DNA of 64,000 nt, from positions 1-64,000 of the forward strand of contig CAMCYC010000004.1 in NCBI GenBank assembly GCA_945883795.1. Direction: 5' to 3'. Made by a program: the position numbers and the translations under genes. Positions 17,280-25,397 of this stretch are shown here, in pieces; within the stretch, counting starts at the first letter, position 1; every line of letters starts with the position of its first letter. The notes below the pieces were generated by a model. That model was given only the letters and a program-made list of their open reading frames with translations. It was not told the origin of the DNA and did not search any database. Source of the stretch: Sulfurimonas crateris (GTDB lineage: Bacteria; Campylobacterota; Campylobacteria; Campylobacterales; Sulfurimonadaceae).

Positions 17280-18096
17280 AAGAGAGTCCTATAATATTAA
17301 GTGTAGCTAATGTCAATCCGATAACTAACACGATTTTTATAAGATGGTCTATCCTGATTCTGGCAGTAGAGTTGTCCAGCAAATTTACCAAAAAAAATAC
17401 CGCTAAAAATAAAGTAAGAGCAAGTATAAAACTATCTCCTGCAAAAAGCATTACTAATGCATAAATAAACACATATTCAAGCAATTTTGCCATATATAAA
17501 AATTCAAAAAAGATTCCGCTAAATTCAACCTCAACACCACCAATTATCTCTTGATGTGCTTGAATTGCATCAAATGGAGATTTTTTTAACTTTATAGGTA
17601 CTATAAGTAAAAAAGCCAAAAAGAGTAAAGGGATTGAAAATAATGCAGAACTATTTTCTCGTATAGCAGATATTTCAAAACTCCCATTGAGCATAAAAAA
17701 AGCAACTGCTAACATGATAAGAATTGGCTCATAAGCTATCATGGCGATAAGCTCTCTGTTTGCGCCTATGTGAGAATATATAGATTTTACACTAAATCCC
17801 GCAAGGATTAAAAAGATAGATGAGAGCAGATGTAAAAATATAATATAAAGTAAATTTTGCCCAACTATAACAAACGCTACAACTACCCACAAAGTTACAA
17901 AGTGCATAATTCCCAAAATAGTATGGTAAGAGTTGATTATAAAAGCCTGTTTATCCATCAGTTTATACATATCATAAAATGGTTGCAAAAGTGGCGGACC
18001 TAAACGGTTTTGCATTCTAGCACGAACAATTCTCTCCGCTCCATAGATAAAACCACCGATAATTGGAGCTAAAATAATAAGTAGAATTTCTATCAT
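17272..18096 (-). CDS. echB: Ech-type hydrogenase membrane subunit (NuoH/HyfC-like)
   Basis: The 274-residue protein has about eight membrane segments. It shows the NuoH/HyfC hallmarks: RMQNRLGPPLLQPFYDMYKL near the N-terminus and SPFDAIQAHQEIIGG with EVEFSG near 180-200, whose acidic residues line the ion path between the catalytic and pumping modules. It overlaps echA by 4 bases and echC by 8. It is predicted to anchor the hydrogenase to the inner membrane. Confidence 0.93.
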   Translation of the reverse strand: MIEILLIILAPIIGGFIYGAERIVRARMQNRLGPPLLQPFYDMYKLMDKQAFIINSYHTILGIMHFVTLWVVVAFVIVGQNLLYIIFLHLLSSIFLILAGFSVKSIYSHIGANRELIAMIAYEPILIMLAVAFFMLNGSFEISAIRENSSALFSIPLLFLAFLLIVPIKLKKSPFDAIQAHQEIIGGVEVEFSGIFFEFLYMAKLLEYVFIYALVMLFAGDSFILALTLFLAVFFLVNLLDNSTARIRIDHLIKIVLVIGLTLATLNIIGLSYV

Positions 18097-19850
18097 AACA
18101 TCACTCCTACTATAAGAACTAACATGCCAAAAATTGCTACAATAGAGATAGCTTTTTTGTAATTTGGCGAAACATTAAAATAGTACATACCAAGTTTTAT
18201 CTCCTCTTTTTCACCGCAGTTATACTCTTTTACTCTGTGTGCTTTTTTAAAAAGAAGTGTAGCAAAAAGAAAAGGTACAACTGCAATTAAAATGACTGGG
18301 GTTATAATCTGTATACTACTTAAGAGTTCCATTTTAAAAGTGACATATATCCCTATAATCAGCAAAAATAAGAGTAAAAAAGAGGGTATTACATAGTAAT
18401 TTGAAAGCTTCGTATGTTCTTGTTGGAAATCTACATTTTTTGCAAAAAGTTTTGTGACTACTTTGAAATAAAGTAGTGTTAAAAAGACGCTTCCAAGTGT
18501 TATAAAAATAAGTGCAAAAATATAAAGAGGATTTTTTAGAATCTCTTGTGCAATAGATTCTATAGCCATAAATTTTGCTATAAACGCTCCAAAAGGGGGA
18601 AGCGTAAGCGAAGCAAAACCGATAATTATAAAAAATACAGTAAGTGGTGAGTGGTTAATCAATCCATCTATATCATCAACATATTTGAGATGAAAGTTTT
18701 TTTCTAAGATACCAGCTTGTAAAAATAGTAACGCTTTTGAGATTGCATGAAATACGATAAGAACTACTGTTGCGTTTATAGCTTGCTCACTTCCAACTGC
18801 CGCCAACGCCATCATAAGAGCCAAAAGAGCAATAGTTGAGAGACCCAAAATTTCTTTAAAACAATCTTTATTAAGAGCTAAAAGTGAAGCTGTAAAGAAG
18901 ACAAATGTACCAATAAGTGTCACGCTTATAGATACAAATCCACTCATAGCGGGTGCTAGTTTTAACATTAAAAATGGAGCAATCTTAACCATTGTTGCAC
19001 TATGTAAAATTGCACTCACAGGCGTTGGTGCAACCATGGCACCTATTAGCCATTTATTAAAAGGGATACTTGCTGCTTTTACAAAAGCTGCAAGTATCAA
19101 GAATACAATAGGAAGTAAAAATAGGTTATCTCTATTATGAATTAATATATCAAAATAGAGTGTGTCGTAGTGAGATATTGAGAGTATAAGAGCCAGTAAA
19201 ATAGCTACACCTCCTATCTGGTTCATCCATAATGCTCTGAGTGAATTTTCTACTGAAATTGCATTACCACGGTACGCTATCAGAACATAAGAAAAAAGTG
19301 TTGTAAGCTCAAAAAGCATAAAAAATATTTCAATATTATTGCTAGAAACTATAAAGTTCATAACGCCAAGAAAAAGAAAAAGAATGGCAATAAATCCATT
19401 TTTTTTGATTTGGCTAAAGTTCTCGCTCTCAACATATTTGAGAGCATAAATAATAATTATGCCTCCCACTATGTTTATAATAAGATACATAATCGAGGCT
19501 ATGTTATCAACCAAAATATCACTCGATTCTAGCGTAGGAACTAAAAATAGAACTTCACAATAAAGGATAATTTGCACAAGAGCAAGAGCAATTACAAGAG
19601 CATGTTTTTTTACAATCCCCTGCCAAAGAAAAAAGATAAGAACAACACTATCGAGAAAAACAAAGATATTGTGAAAATAGTGAGGCAGTGCAATCTCTAC
19701 AACTGAACTTAAAGATATGAGATTAAAAACACTTATTACACTCAAAAAAATAACGAAGAGTATTACCAAAATATTTCTTGTTACCAGATGCGTCATGAAA
19801 ACTACAAAGGAAAAAAGTATAGGAGCTAAAATTAATAAACCTAATATCAC
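18093..19850 (-). CDS. echA: Ech-type hydrogenase ion-pumping subunit (NuoL/HyfB-like)
   Basis: The 585-residue protein has about 15 membrane segments of the antiporter-like NuoL/HyfB/MrpA family, with the conserved LPPFGAFIAKF segment near 412 and a Lys/His-rich channel (AMVAPTPVSAILHSATMVK near 270-288). It would couple hydrogen turnover to proton or sodium translocation. It is first in the operon. The start is GTG at 19850 with AGGAT upstream; no closer ATG fits. The gene order A-B-C-D-E-F matches the ech operons of Methanosarcina and other anaerobes. Confidence 0.92.
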   Translation of the reverse strand: MILGLLILAPILFSFVVFMTHLVTRNILVILFVIFLSVISVFNLISLSSVVEIALPHYFHNIFVFLDSVVLIFFLWQGIVKKHALVIALALVQIILYCEVLFLVPTLESSDILVDNIASIMYLIINIVGGIIIIYALKYVESENFSQIKKNGFIAILFLFLGVMNFIVSSNNIEIFFMLFELTTLFSYVLIAYRGNAISVENSLRALWMNQIGGVAILLALILSISHYDTLYFDILIHNRDNLFLLPIVFLILAAFVKAASIPFNKWLIGAMVAPTPVSAILHSATMVKIAPFLMLKLAPAMSGFVSISVTLIGTFVFFTASLLALNKDCFKEILGLSTIALLALMMALAAVGSEQAINATVVLIVFHAISKALLFLQAGILEKNFHLKYVDDIDGLINHSPLTVFFIIIGFASLTLPPFGAFIAKFMAIESIAQEILKNPLYIFALIFITLGSVFLTLLYFKVVTKLFAKNVDFQQEHTKLSNYYVIPSFLLLFLLIIGIYVTFKMELLSSIQIITPVILIAVVPFLFATLLFKKAHRVKEYNCGEKEEIKLGMYYFNVSPNYKKAISIVAIFGMLVLIVGVML

Positions 19851-19898
19851 TACTTATCCTTTTTTCATCAAATACTACTCTTTTAATTTTGATTCCTA

Positions 19899-19904
19899 AT
19901 TATA
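19899..19904 (-). promoter_or_regulatory. -10 element of the ech hydrogenase operon
   Basis: The minus strand reads TATAAT about 50 bases upstream of the echA GTG, with AGGAT at 19855-19860 as the ribosome binding site. It sits in the 198-base divergent region shared with the B12-sensor gene. No riboswitch-like structure is evident there. Confidence 0.5.
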
Positions 19905-20013
19905 ATCAAAAACTGTGGAGGGAGTATGAAAATTGTTGAAATAAAAATTTATTTATATATAAGCTACATGTTAAGTCGTTTTAATTAACTTCATATTAAA
20001 ATATTGAATATGG

Positions 20014-20019
20014 TACAAT
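20014..20019 (+). promoter_or_regulatory. -10 element of the B12-sensor operon
   Basis: TACAAT lies 30 bases before the ATG at 20049, followed by AATGGAATA as a possible ribosome binding site. It is a plausible start for the B12-sensor, kinase and HD-GYP genes. Confidence 0.45.
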
Positions 20020-20048
20020 AAAAATATTATAATGTAATGGAATAAAAT

Positions 20049-21143
20049 ATGATGAATGAACAAATTTTTAAGCAATTATCTCAATTACTCTCTTCTATAG
20101 ATGATGAGGTATACTCGTATTATAAAAATTCTCTCCCAATTTTTATAAATTATGTAAATAGTGCTATTCAAGCAAGAGAAGATGTATCTATTCTTGTTGG
20201 TTTAAATTCTTTTGAATTAGTGAAGCAGAATCATGAAAACCATGCAAACTTTATGTATACTATTTTTTTAACTAGAGATGTGAAAAGTATACATGACACC
20301 TATATATGGGCTTATAAAACATATCATGCGAAAGGTTTTGATTTTAGGTATTTTTATCTCGAACTTATTGCATGGAAGGAATCATTTGAATTGAATAATA
20401 AGAAACTTTTAATGCCTATTATTGAACTTTATAATTATCTTATATCACTGCATGATTATTTTGTACAACATGCTATGTCTACAGCACTTGAAATTCCGAA
20501 AAATATTAATGAAAACATATATAGCAATTTTCTAGATGCTATCTTAAAACCAGATTTAACTGAAGCAATATCTATTTCAAAGACTTTTATTAAAACAGAT
20601 GAAGATATAAAAAAATTTTGGCAATACATTATTCTTCCTGCACTTTATAGTATCGGGAACAAATGGGCTAATGCAGAAATATCTGTAGGTGAAGAACACA
20701 TGGCTACATCAATATGTCAAAGAGTGATGGCAGAACATTATCCAAAAATTATAAGTTATATAGATGATAAAAAAAATATTTTAATTACAACAAGTCCAAA
20801 TGAATTACATGAAGTAGGTGCAAGGATATTAGCTGATATACTTGAACTCAACGGTTATAATGTAACTTTTATGAGTGCCAATAGTACACTGCAAGAGAAG
20901 TTTGATATTATAGAACTTGAAGAGATAGAGTTTGTCCTTATTTCAACTACTATCGTATCTAATATTGTTAAAACAAAAGAATTAGTTACTCAAATAAGGG
21001 ATAAATTCAAACATAATACGCCTATTATCATTATCGGTGGTCAAGCATTTAATGAAAATAGTGATGCAAATACATTTGTTAAAGCAGATTATTTAATACG
21101 AAATATAAATGAATTATTAAATCTTTTAAAGAAGACTCTATAA
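20049..21143 (+). CDS. Cobalamin-binding sensor with CarH-type W-x9-EH motif
   Basis: The 364-residue soluble protein has an unassigned N-terminal region (about 1-150), a helical cap (about 155-235) and a Rossmann-type B12-binding domain (about 242-364). The cap carries W206-x9-E216-H217, the motif that in CarH photoreceptors surrounds the adenosyl group of adenosylcobalamin. The B12 domain has E252-x-H254-x-x-G257, where His254 would be the lower axial ligand, plus GG at 330-331. The CarH residue after the Trp, which ligates cobalt after light exposure, is Ala207 here. No DNA-binding domain is present. It is followed without a gap by a histidine kinase, so I infer a sensory role. Corrinoid methyl carriers are the alternative. 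Confidence 0.82.
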   Translation: MMNEQIFKQLSQLLSSIDDEVYSYYKNSLPIFINYVNSAIQAREDVSILVGLNSFELVKQNHENHANFMYTIFLTRDVKSIHDTYIWAYKTYHAKGFDFRYFYLELIAWKESFELNNKKLLMPIIELYNYLISLHDYFVQHAMSTALEIPKNINENIYSNFLDAILKPDLTEAISISKTFIKTDEDIKKFWQYIILPALYSIGNKWANAEISVGEEHMATSICQRVMAEHYPKIISYIDDKKNILITTSPNELHEVGARILADILELNGYNVTFMSANSTLQEKFDIIELEEIEFVLISTTIVSNIVKTKELVTQIRDKFKHNTPIIIIGGQAFNENSDANTFVKADYLIRNINELLNLLKKTL

Positions 21144-22346
21144 ATGCTTAATTTAGATAACTTAAATAAAGAATTATTGAGTAAATTCGCAGAGACAAGT
21201 GACACAATGTTATTTGTAATCAAAAACGATATGAGTATCATTGATTTTAGTCCTAATTTTCAAATACATTCTAAAAAATTTAAAAATATTTATGAGCTAA
21301 TTACCTATACTCACCGAAGTGAGTTTTTTGTTAAACTCAATCAGTGTATTAAAGAACAATCTATTGTATCCTTTAAAACAAACTTTAGTTATGACAACAC
21401 AGATGTAGAAGATATTCCAAATACTTTTAATATAACGATGCAGTTTCTTCAAAATGATAAAATTATTCTAGTGGCTGAAACAGTTTGTATGTTTTCACAT
21501 GATAATGCAAAAGGATACTTTTCTATGATGAATGACTATTCTGCTATTTCTAGAAGACTGCAAAAATCAGAATACAATTTAGACAAAAAGAACTTAAAAC
21601 TTAAAGAGACAATTAAAGAGCTTCTACTCAAAGAAGAGATGATGCTTTCCCAATCAAAACAAGCAGCTATGGGAGAAATGATTGCTATGATTGCTCATCA
21701 ATGGAGGCAACCTCTCTCTGCTATGAACATGGATGTTAATAGCCTTACGGCATCTATTGCATTTGAAGAGGAAATTACAACAGATAATCTTCTAAGCCTT
21801 GCAAGTAATCTCTCTACTCAGATACAGCAACTCAGTAAGACTATTGATGATTTTAGAAACTTTTTTAAACCAAAGCCACAAAACGAATATATAACAATAG
21901 AAGATGCTTTAAATAGTACGCTTAATATTATTGGCATGAGTTTAGTGAACAACAACATAAGCTTAAATATTCAAAATAACAGCAAAAGTTCTTTATTTAT
22001 TAATAAAAGTTCATTGATACAAATTTTACTCAATATTATTGGAAATGCAAAAGAGATGTTATTAGAAAAAAAAGTACCAGAAGCTACTGTCAATATAAAT
22101 ATCAATGAAACAAAAGAAACGATAATTATCTCCATCTGTGACAACGGAGGAGGCATACCAGAATCTATTATAAATAAAATAGGTCAGCCTTACTTTACAA
22201 CGAAAAAAAAACTCAACGGTACAGGACTTGGTTTGCATATCTCTAAAACAATTGTAGAAAAACACTTTTTTGGAACTCTTCTTTGGCATAATGAAAAAGA
22301 AGGTGCTTGTTTTGTGATTACTTTTAATATAGAACAAAAGACATAA
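21144..22346 (+). CDS. Soluble histidine kinase with N-terminal PAS-like domain
   Basis: The 400-residue kinase has no membrane segment. Residues 15-115 look like a PAS fold, 130-175 a coiled coil, then the DHp domain with His185 in IAHQWRQPLSAM, a form common in Campylobacterota. The HATPase domain (about 275-398) has the N box NIIGNAKEML, G1 DNGGGIP and G2 GTGLGLHIS. There is no receiver domain and no response regulator gene alongside. The start codon follows the B12-sensor stop directly, so the sensor probably controls this kinase by protein contact; that is an inference. Confidence 0.9.
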   Translation: MLNLDNLNKELLSKFAETSDTMLFVIKNDMSIIDFSPNFQIHSKKFKNIYELITYTHRSEFFVKLNQCIKEQSIVSFKTNFSYDNTDVEDIPNTFNITMQFLQNDKIILVAETVCMFSHDNAKGYFSMMNDYSAISRRLQKSEYNLDKKNLKLKETIKELLLKEEMMLSQSKQAAMGEMIAMIAHQWRQPLSAMNMDVNSLTASIAFEEEITTDNLLSLASNLSTQIQQLSKTIDDFRNFFKPKPQNEYITIEDALNSTLNIIGMSLVNNNISLNIQNNSKSSLFINKSSLIQILLNIIGNAKEMLLEKKVPEATVNININETKETIIISICDNGGGIPESIINKIGQPYFTTKKKLNGTGLGLHISKTIVEKHFFGTLLWHNEKEGACFVITFNIEQKT

Positions 22347-22439
22347 AAAAGTATCATTGCCATTTATTAGCAGTAAATCCAATTACACTAATGATTCTCA
22401 AATATAGTTTATATCTAATTTTAATGAGATAAAAAAATA

Positions 22440-23384
22440 ATGAAAAAATCAACTTATGTTTCAATAGATAAAGAATATTTAGACGAGGGTAGTAAACCTG
22501 ATTTTGATATTTTTAGTGCAAATCATGAAAAAACATATATGAGCATCTATTTACAAAGTGGAGCAGTTATAGATGAAAAGATTAAAAAAGATTTAAAGAA
22601 TTTAGAAAAGCTATATATCATGAAAGAATTTGTGCCTACTTATGATGAGTATGTTAAAAAGCATATAACAAAAATCAATAATGAAGCTGTGAGTAATCTT
22701 GAAATGAAAGCTATTACTATATATGAAGACGCAACAAAAGCCGTTGATAATATATTTCATAATCCTTACGCAAAAGAAAATGTAAAAGCCATCTATCATG
22801 TAGTTGAAGAATTAGTTGATGTGATTGTCCATGATGAATTGGTTATAGAGTCCTTATTACGACTTATTGCACATGATTATTATACACATACACACTCTAT
22901 AAATGTCAGTATTTACGCACTTTGTTTAGGTTCATTTTTAAAAATGGATAAAACAAACTTAAAATCTCTTGGTGTCGCTGCACTTATGCATGATATTGGC
23001 AAAAGCAAAGTTGATGCAGCTATCATAAATAAAAATGGAATACTAACCGATGCAGAGTATAATCAAATAAAAAAACATCCTATAGAAAGTTATCTAATAG
23101 TCAAAAATCTTGGAATAACAGATGAAAAGATATTAAGTGGCATAAAATACCATCATGAAAAACTAGACGGGACAGGATATCCTGATGGTTTAGTAAAGAT
23201 ACCGCTTTTCGCAAAAATCATAGCTATTTGTGATGTTTATGATGCATTAAATACAAAACGCTCATACAAAGAGGGCATGAGTATTTTTGAGACACTCTAT
23301 TTTATGAAAAAAAATATGCAACACCATCTTGACATAAAATTATTAAATGAATTTATAAAGATGTTTAAACACAATAAAAAATAA
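22440..23384 (+). CDS. HD-GYP-type c-di-GMP phosphodiesterase
   Basis: The 314-residue protein has an N-terminal region (1-135) without a recognised domain and a complete HD-GYP domain (about 140-310): HTHSINV near 150, His184-Asp185 in MHDIGKSKVD, and HHEKLDGTGYPDG at 238-250. All features needed for c-di-GMP hydrolysis are visible. The protein is soluble, and no receiver domain is found. It lies 93 bases after the kinase gene on the same strand, so it may be the output of the B12-sensor operon, or a separately transcribed neighbour. Confidence 0.92.
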   Translation: MKKSTYVSIDKEYLDEGSKPDFDIFSANHEKTYMSIYLQSGAVIDEKIKKDLKNLEKLYIMKEFVPTYDEYVKKHITKINNEAVSNLEMKAITIYEDATKAVDNIFHNPYAKENVKAIYHVVEELVDVIVHDELVIESLLRLIAHDYYTHTHSINVSIYALCLGSFLKMDKTNLKSLGVAALMHDIGKSKVDAAIINKNGILTDAEYNQIKKHPIESYLIVKNLGITDEKILSGIKYHHEKLDGTGYPDGLVKIPLFAKIIAICDVYDALNTKRSYKEGMSIFETLYFMKKNMQHHLDIKLLNEFIKMFKHNKK

Positions 23385-23468
23385 AACATACTAAAAAATA
23401 AATAAAATTTTCAATTTGATTGAATATAACACCAATCTAAAATCCCCTGAAGTCGGGTCATATTGCAT

Positions 23469-23521
23469 AAAATAGTGCCTTAAAATAGAAAATAGGAAAA
23501 TAGTGCCTGACACCTATTTTT
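23469..23521. repeat. REP-like palindromic repeat region
   Basis: The 12-mer AAAATAGTGCCT occurs at 23469-23480 and again at 23497-23508. The second copy begins an imperfect palindrome to 23520, with arms AAAATAG and CTATTTT around GTGCCTGACAC. It resembles the extragenic palindromes associated with REP-type tyrosine transposases, but no transposase is present. It lies in the 237-base convergent gap between the HD-GYP gene and flgG, where it could also help terminate both transcripts. Confidence 0.5.
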
Positions 23522-23621
23522 CAAAGCAATTTTTATTCCTATTTTTTTAGAGGGGTGCTGAATGGTTACGTAATTTTTTACATGAATGTTGGTCATAAAT
23601 ATCTCAAAAAGAGATATTTAA

Positions 23622-24410
23622 TTATCGTTTAAGACTATTGACCGTTTGAAGCATCTCATCACTTGTAGTAATTACTTTTGAATTAGAATCATAAGCTCTT
23701 TGACCTGTAATAAGGTCGGTGAGTTCTACAACTAACTCAACATTACTAAGTTCAACAAAACCTTGTCTTAAAGTACCAAGTCCATTAAGACCTGGCGTTC
23801 CCTCTATTGGTTGACCAGAACTATCTGTTTCTAAATAAAGATTGTCTCCCATAGAATGAAGACCTGCTGGATTGATAAAACTTGTTGTAGTAATTTGACC
23901 AATCTGCGTTGCTTGAGTTTGTCCTGCTTGTACAACCGATACAGTTCCATCTGTTCCGATAGTAATGTTAGTAGCATCGGGAGGAATAACAACTGCTGGG
24001 CTAAGTGTATAACCATCACTATTTACAACTGTTCCATTAGCATCTATTTTAAATGCACCATTTTTAGAATAGACTTCAGTGCCATCAGGAAGTTCAAGCT
24101 TGAAAAAACCTCCGCCAGTAATTGCTATATCTAATTGATTATCAGTTTGTTTCAAACTTCCCTCTGAAAAAATCTTATTAATTGCTGTTGGTCTTACACC
24201 AAGACCCACTTCTATTCCTGTCGGACTTTTTGTCGCATCACTAGTAGATGTTCCTGCATATTCCATAACATGGTACATAAGGTCAGCAAATTCTGCACGA
24301 GATTTTTTAAATCCAATAGTGTTCACATTGGCAATATTATTAGCTGTTGTATCAATTTGCGTTTGCATCCCCAACATTCCTGTTGAAGCCGTATAGAGTG
24401 ATTGCATCAT
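23622..24410 (-). CDS. flgG: Flagellar distal rod protein FlgG
   Basis: The 262-residue protein matches FlgG: N-terminal SLYTASTGMLGMQTQIDTTANNIANVNTIGFK, the Flg_bb_rod motif with ANNxANxxTxGFK, a central D1 domain with NGAFKIDANG, and C-terminal NVELVVELTDLITGQRAYDSNSK. It forms the distal rod of the flagellar axle and is exported by the flagellar type III system. It lies 34 bases downstream of the flgF-like gene, in the same transcript. Confidence 0.96.
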   Translation of the reverse strand: MMQSLYTASTGMLGMQTQIDTTANNIANVNTIGFKKSRAEFADLMYHVMEYAGTSTSDATKSPTGIEVGLGVRPTAINKIFSEGSLKQTDNQLDIAITGGGFFKLELPDGTEVYSKNGAFKIDANGTVVNSDGYTLSPAVVIPPDATNITIGTDGTVSVVQAGQTQATQIGQITTTSFINPAGLHSMGDNLYLETDSSGQPIEGTPGLNGLGTLRQGFVELSNVELVVELTDLITGQRAYDSNSKVITTSDEMLQTVNSLKR

Positions 24411-24444
24411 AGTCGTATGTCCTTTTTTATATAAAAATTATTTT

Positions 24445-25254
24445 TTATGCTCTTTTAGCAATTTTTTGAATTGCTTCGTTATTCATGTCATCCATTTGAG
24501 TTGTCATTGCTTTTTCGTACATTCCAACCAAACGATTTGTTTCAATCATTTGCGTCATCATTCTTACAGCATTGACATTACTTTTTTCTACAAAACCTTG
24601 TAAAACTGCACCACTATTATCAATACTTTGCGTATTTTCAAGACCATCATATTTAAAAAGGTTGTTCCCTTCTTTTTTTAAAAGTGCTAAATTATCTGGA
24701 TTTACTATATAAAATTTTGAGTTAGCTGTAAAATTTACAGAGTTTGGTAAGTTCGTAAAAATTTGCCCATTTTTATCTACTGTCATAAGGTTGTCTTTTG
24801 TATTGAGAGTGATACCTTCATCTGGCTCAGACAAAACTTCATATCCCTGTTTTGTTCGTAATTTCCCTTCATCATCCAAAGTAAAAGAACCATCTCTTGT
24901 TAATCTTATACCTTCTGGTGTTTTTACTGCAAAAAATAATCCCTCTTTGGAAAGTGCAAAATCGAGACTATTATCACTCTTTTGCATACTACCAACAGAA
25001 AAATCAGTAAATGAGTCAACAACTTGAGGCACTCTTACCATAGTTCTATTGAGAAATTGAGCAGCATCTTTTGTTTGATTTTCAAGTGGCAATTCATCTC
25101 TAGCTTCTTTATAAAGCCTCATAAAATCACCAATGACTAAATTATCCTGCTTAAAACCCGCAGTATTCGCATTGGCAAGATTATTTGAGATAGTATCAAG
25201 ACGATTGAATTGTACAACCATACCTGCAGCGGAACTATAATAACCTGTTTGCAT
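24445..25254 (-). CDS. flgF: Flagellar proximal rod protein FlgF-like
   Basis: The 269-residue protein has the rod-family N-terminus (YYSSAAGMVVQFNRLDTISNNLANANTAGFKQ) and a C-terminal basal-body domain (VLQGFVEKSNVNAVRMMTQMIETNRLVGMYEKAM). Its divergence from FlgG and its place directly upstream of flgG indicate FlgF (sometimes annotated FlgG2). It is exported and assembled in the proximal rod. A sigma54-like promoter lies just upstream at 25288-25302. Confidence 0.9.
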   Translation of the reverse strand: MQTGYYSSAAGMVVQFNRLDTISNNLANANTAGFKQDNLVIGDFMRLYKEARDELPLENQTKDAAQFLNRTMVRVPQVVDSFTDFSVGSMQKSDNSLDFALSKEGLFFAVKTPEGIRLTRDGSFTLDDEGKLRTKQGYEVLSEPDEGITLNTKDNLMTVDKNGQIFTNLPNSVNFTANSKFYIVNPDNLALLKKEGNNLFKYDGLENTQSIDNSGAVLQGFVEKSNVNAVRMMTQMIETNRLVGMYEKAMTTQMDDMNNEAIQKIAKRA

Positions 25255-25287
25255 AAAATCCCTTTATTTGAAATCTTTATGATAAAA

Positions 25288-25302
25288 GCAAAGAGTGTTC
25301 CA
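25288..25302 (-). promoter_or_regulatory. Sigma54 (RpoN) promoter of flgF-flgG
   Basis: The minus strand reads TGGAACACTCTTTGC, aligning to the RpoN consensus TGGCACG-N4-TTGC with GG at -24, GC at -12 and correct 10-base spacing; only two consensus positions differ. It is 34 bases upstream of the flgF start. Middle flagellar genes of Campylobacterota are known to be RpoN/FlgR dependent, which fits rod genes. Confidence 0.75.
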
Positions 25303-25347
25303 AAAAATATTTTTTTTACCAATCAGCACAGCTTAATATATTTTCGG

Positions 25348-25353
25348 TATAAT
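25348..25353 (+). promoter_or_regulatory. -10 element of rpoD
   Basis: A consensus TATAAT preceded by CGG and A/T-rich sequence lies 45 bases before the rpoD ATG. It diverges from the sigma54 promoter of flgF-flgG. Confidence 0.55.
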
Positions 25354-25397
25354 CCACTCTTTAAAAAAACTTAAACCTACACGGAGCATACTTCAAT

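Noticed and set aside
19851-20048. Cobalamin riboswitch before the B12-sensor gene
   Set aside because: The 198-base divergent region is too short and AT-rich and has no B12-box-like sequence that I can see.
22440-23384. A receiver domain at the N-terminus of the HD-GYP protein
   Set aside because: No acidic pair, phosphoacceptor Asp in the expected place or conserved Lys could be found in residues 1-135.
23469-23521. CRISPR array
   Set aside because: Only two short repeats 28 bases apart, with no further units or cas genes; an extragenic palindrome explains them better.
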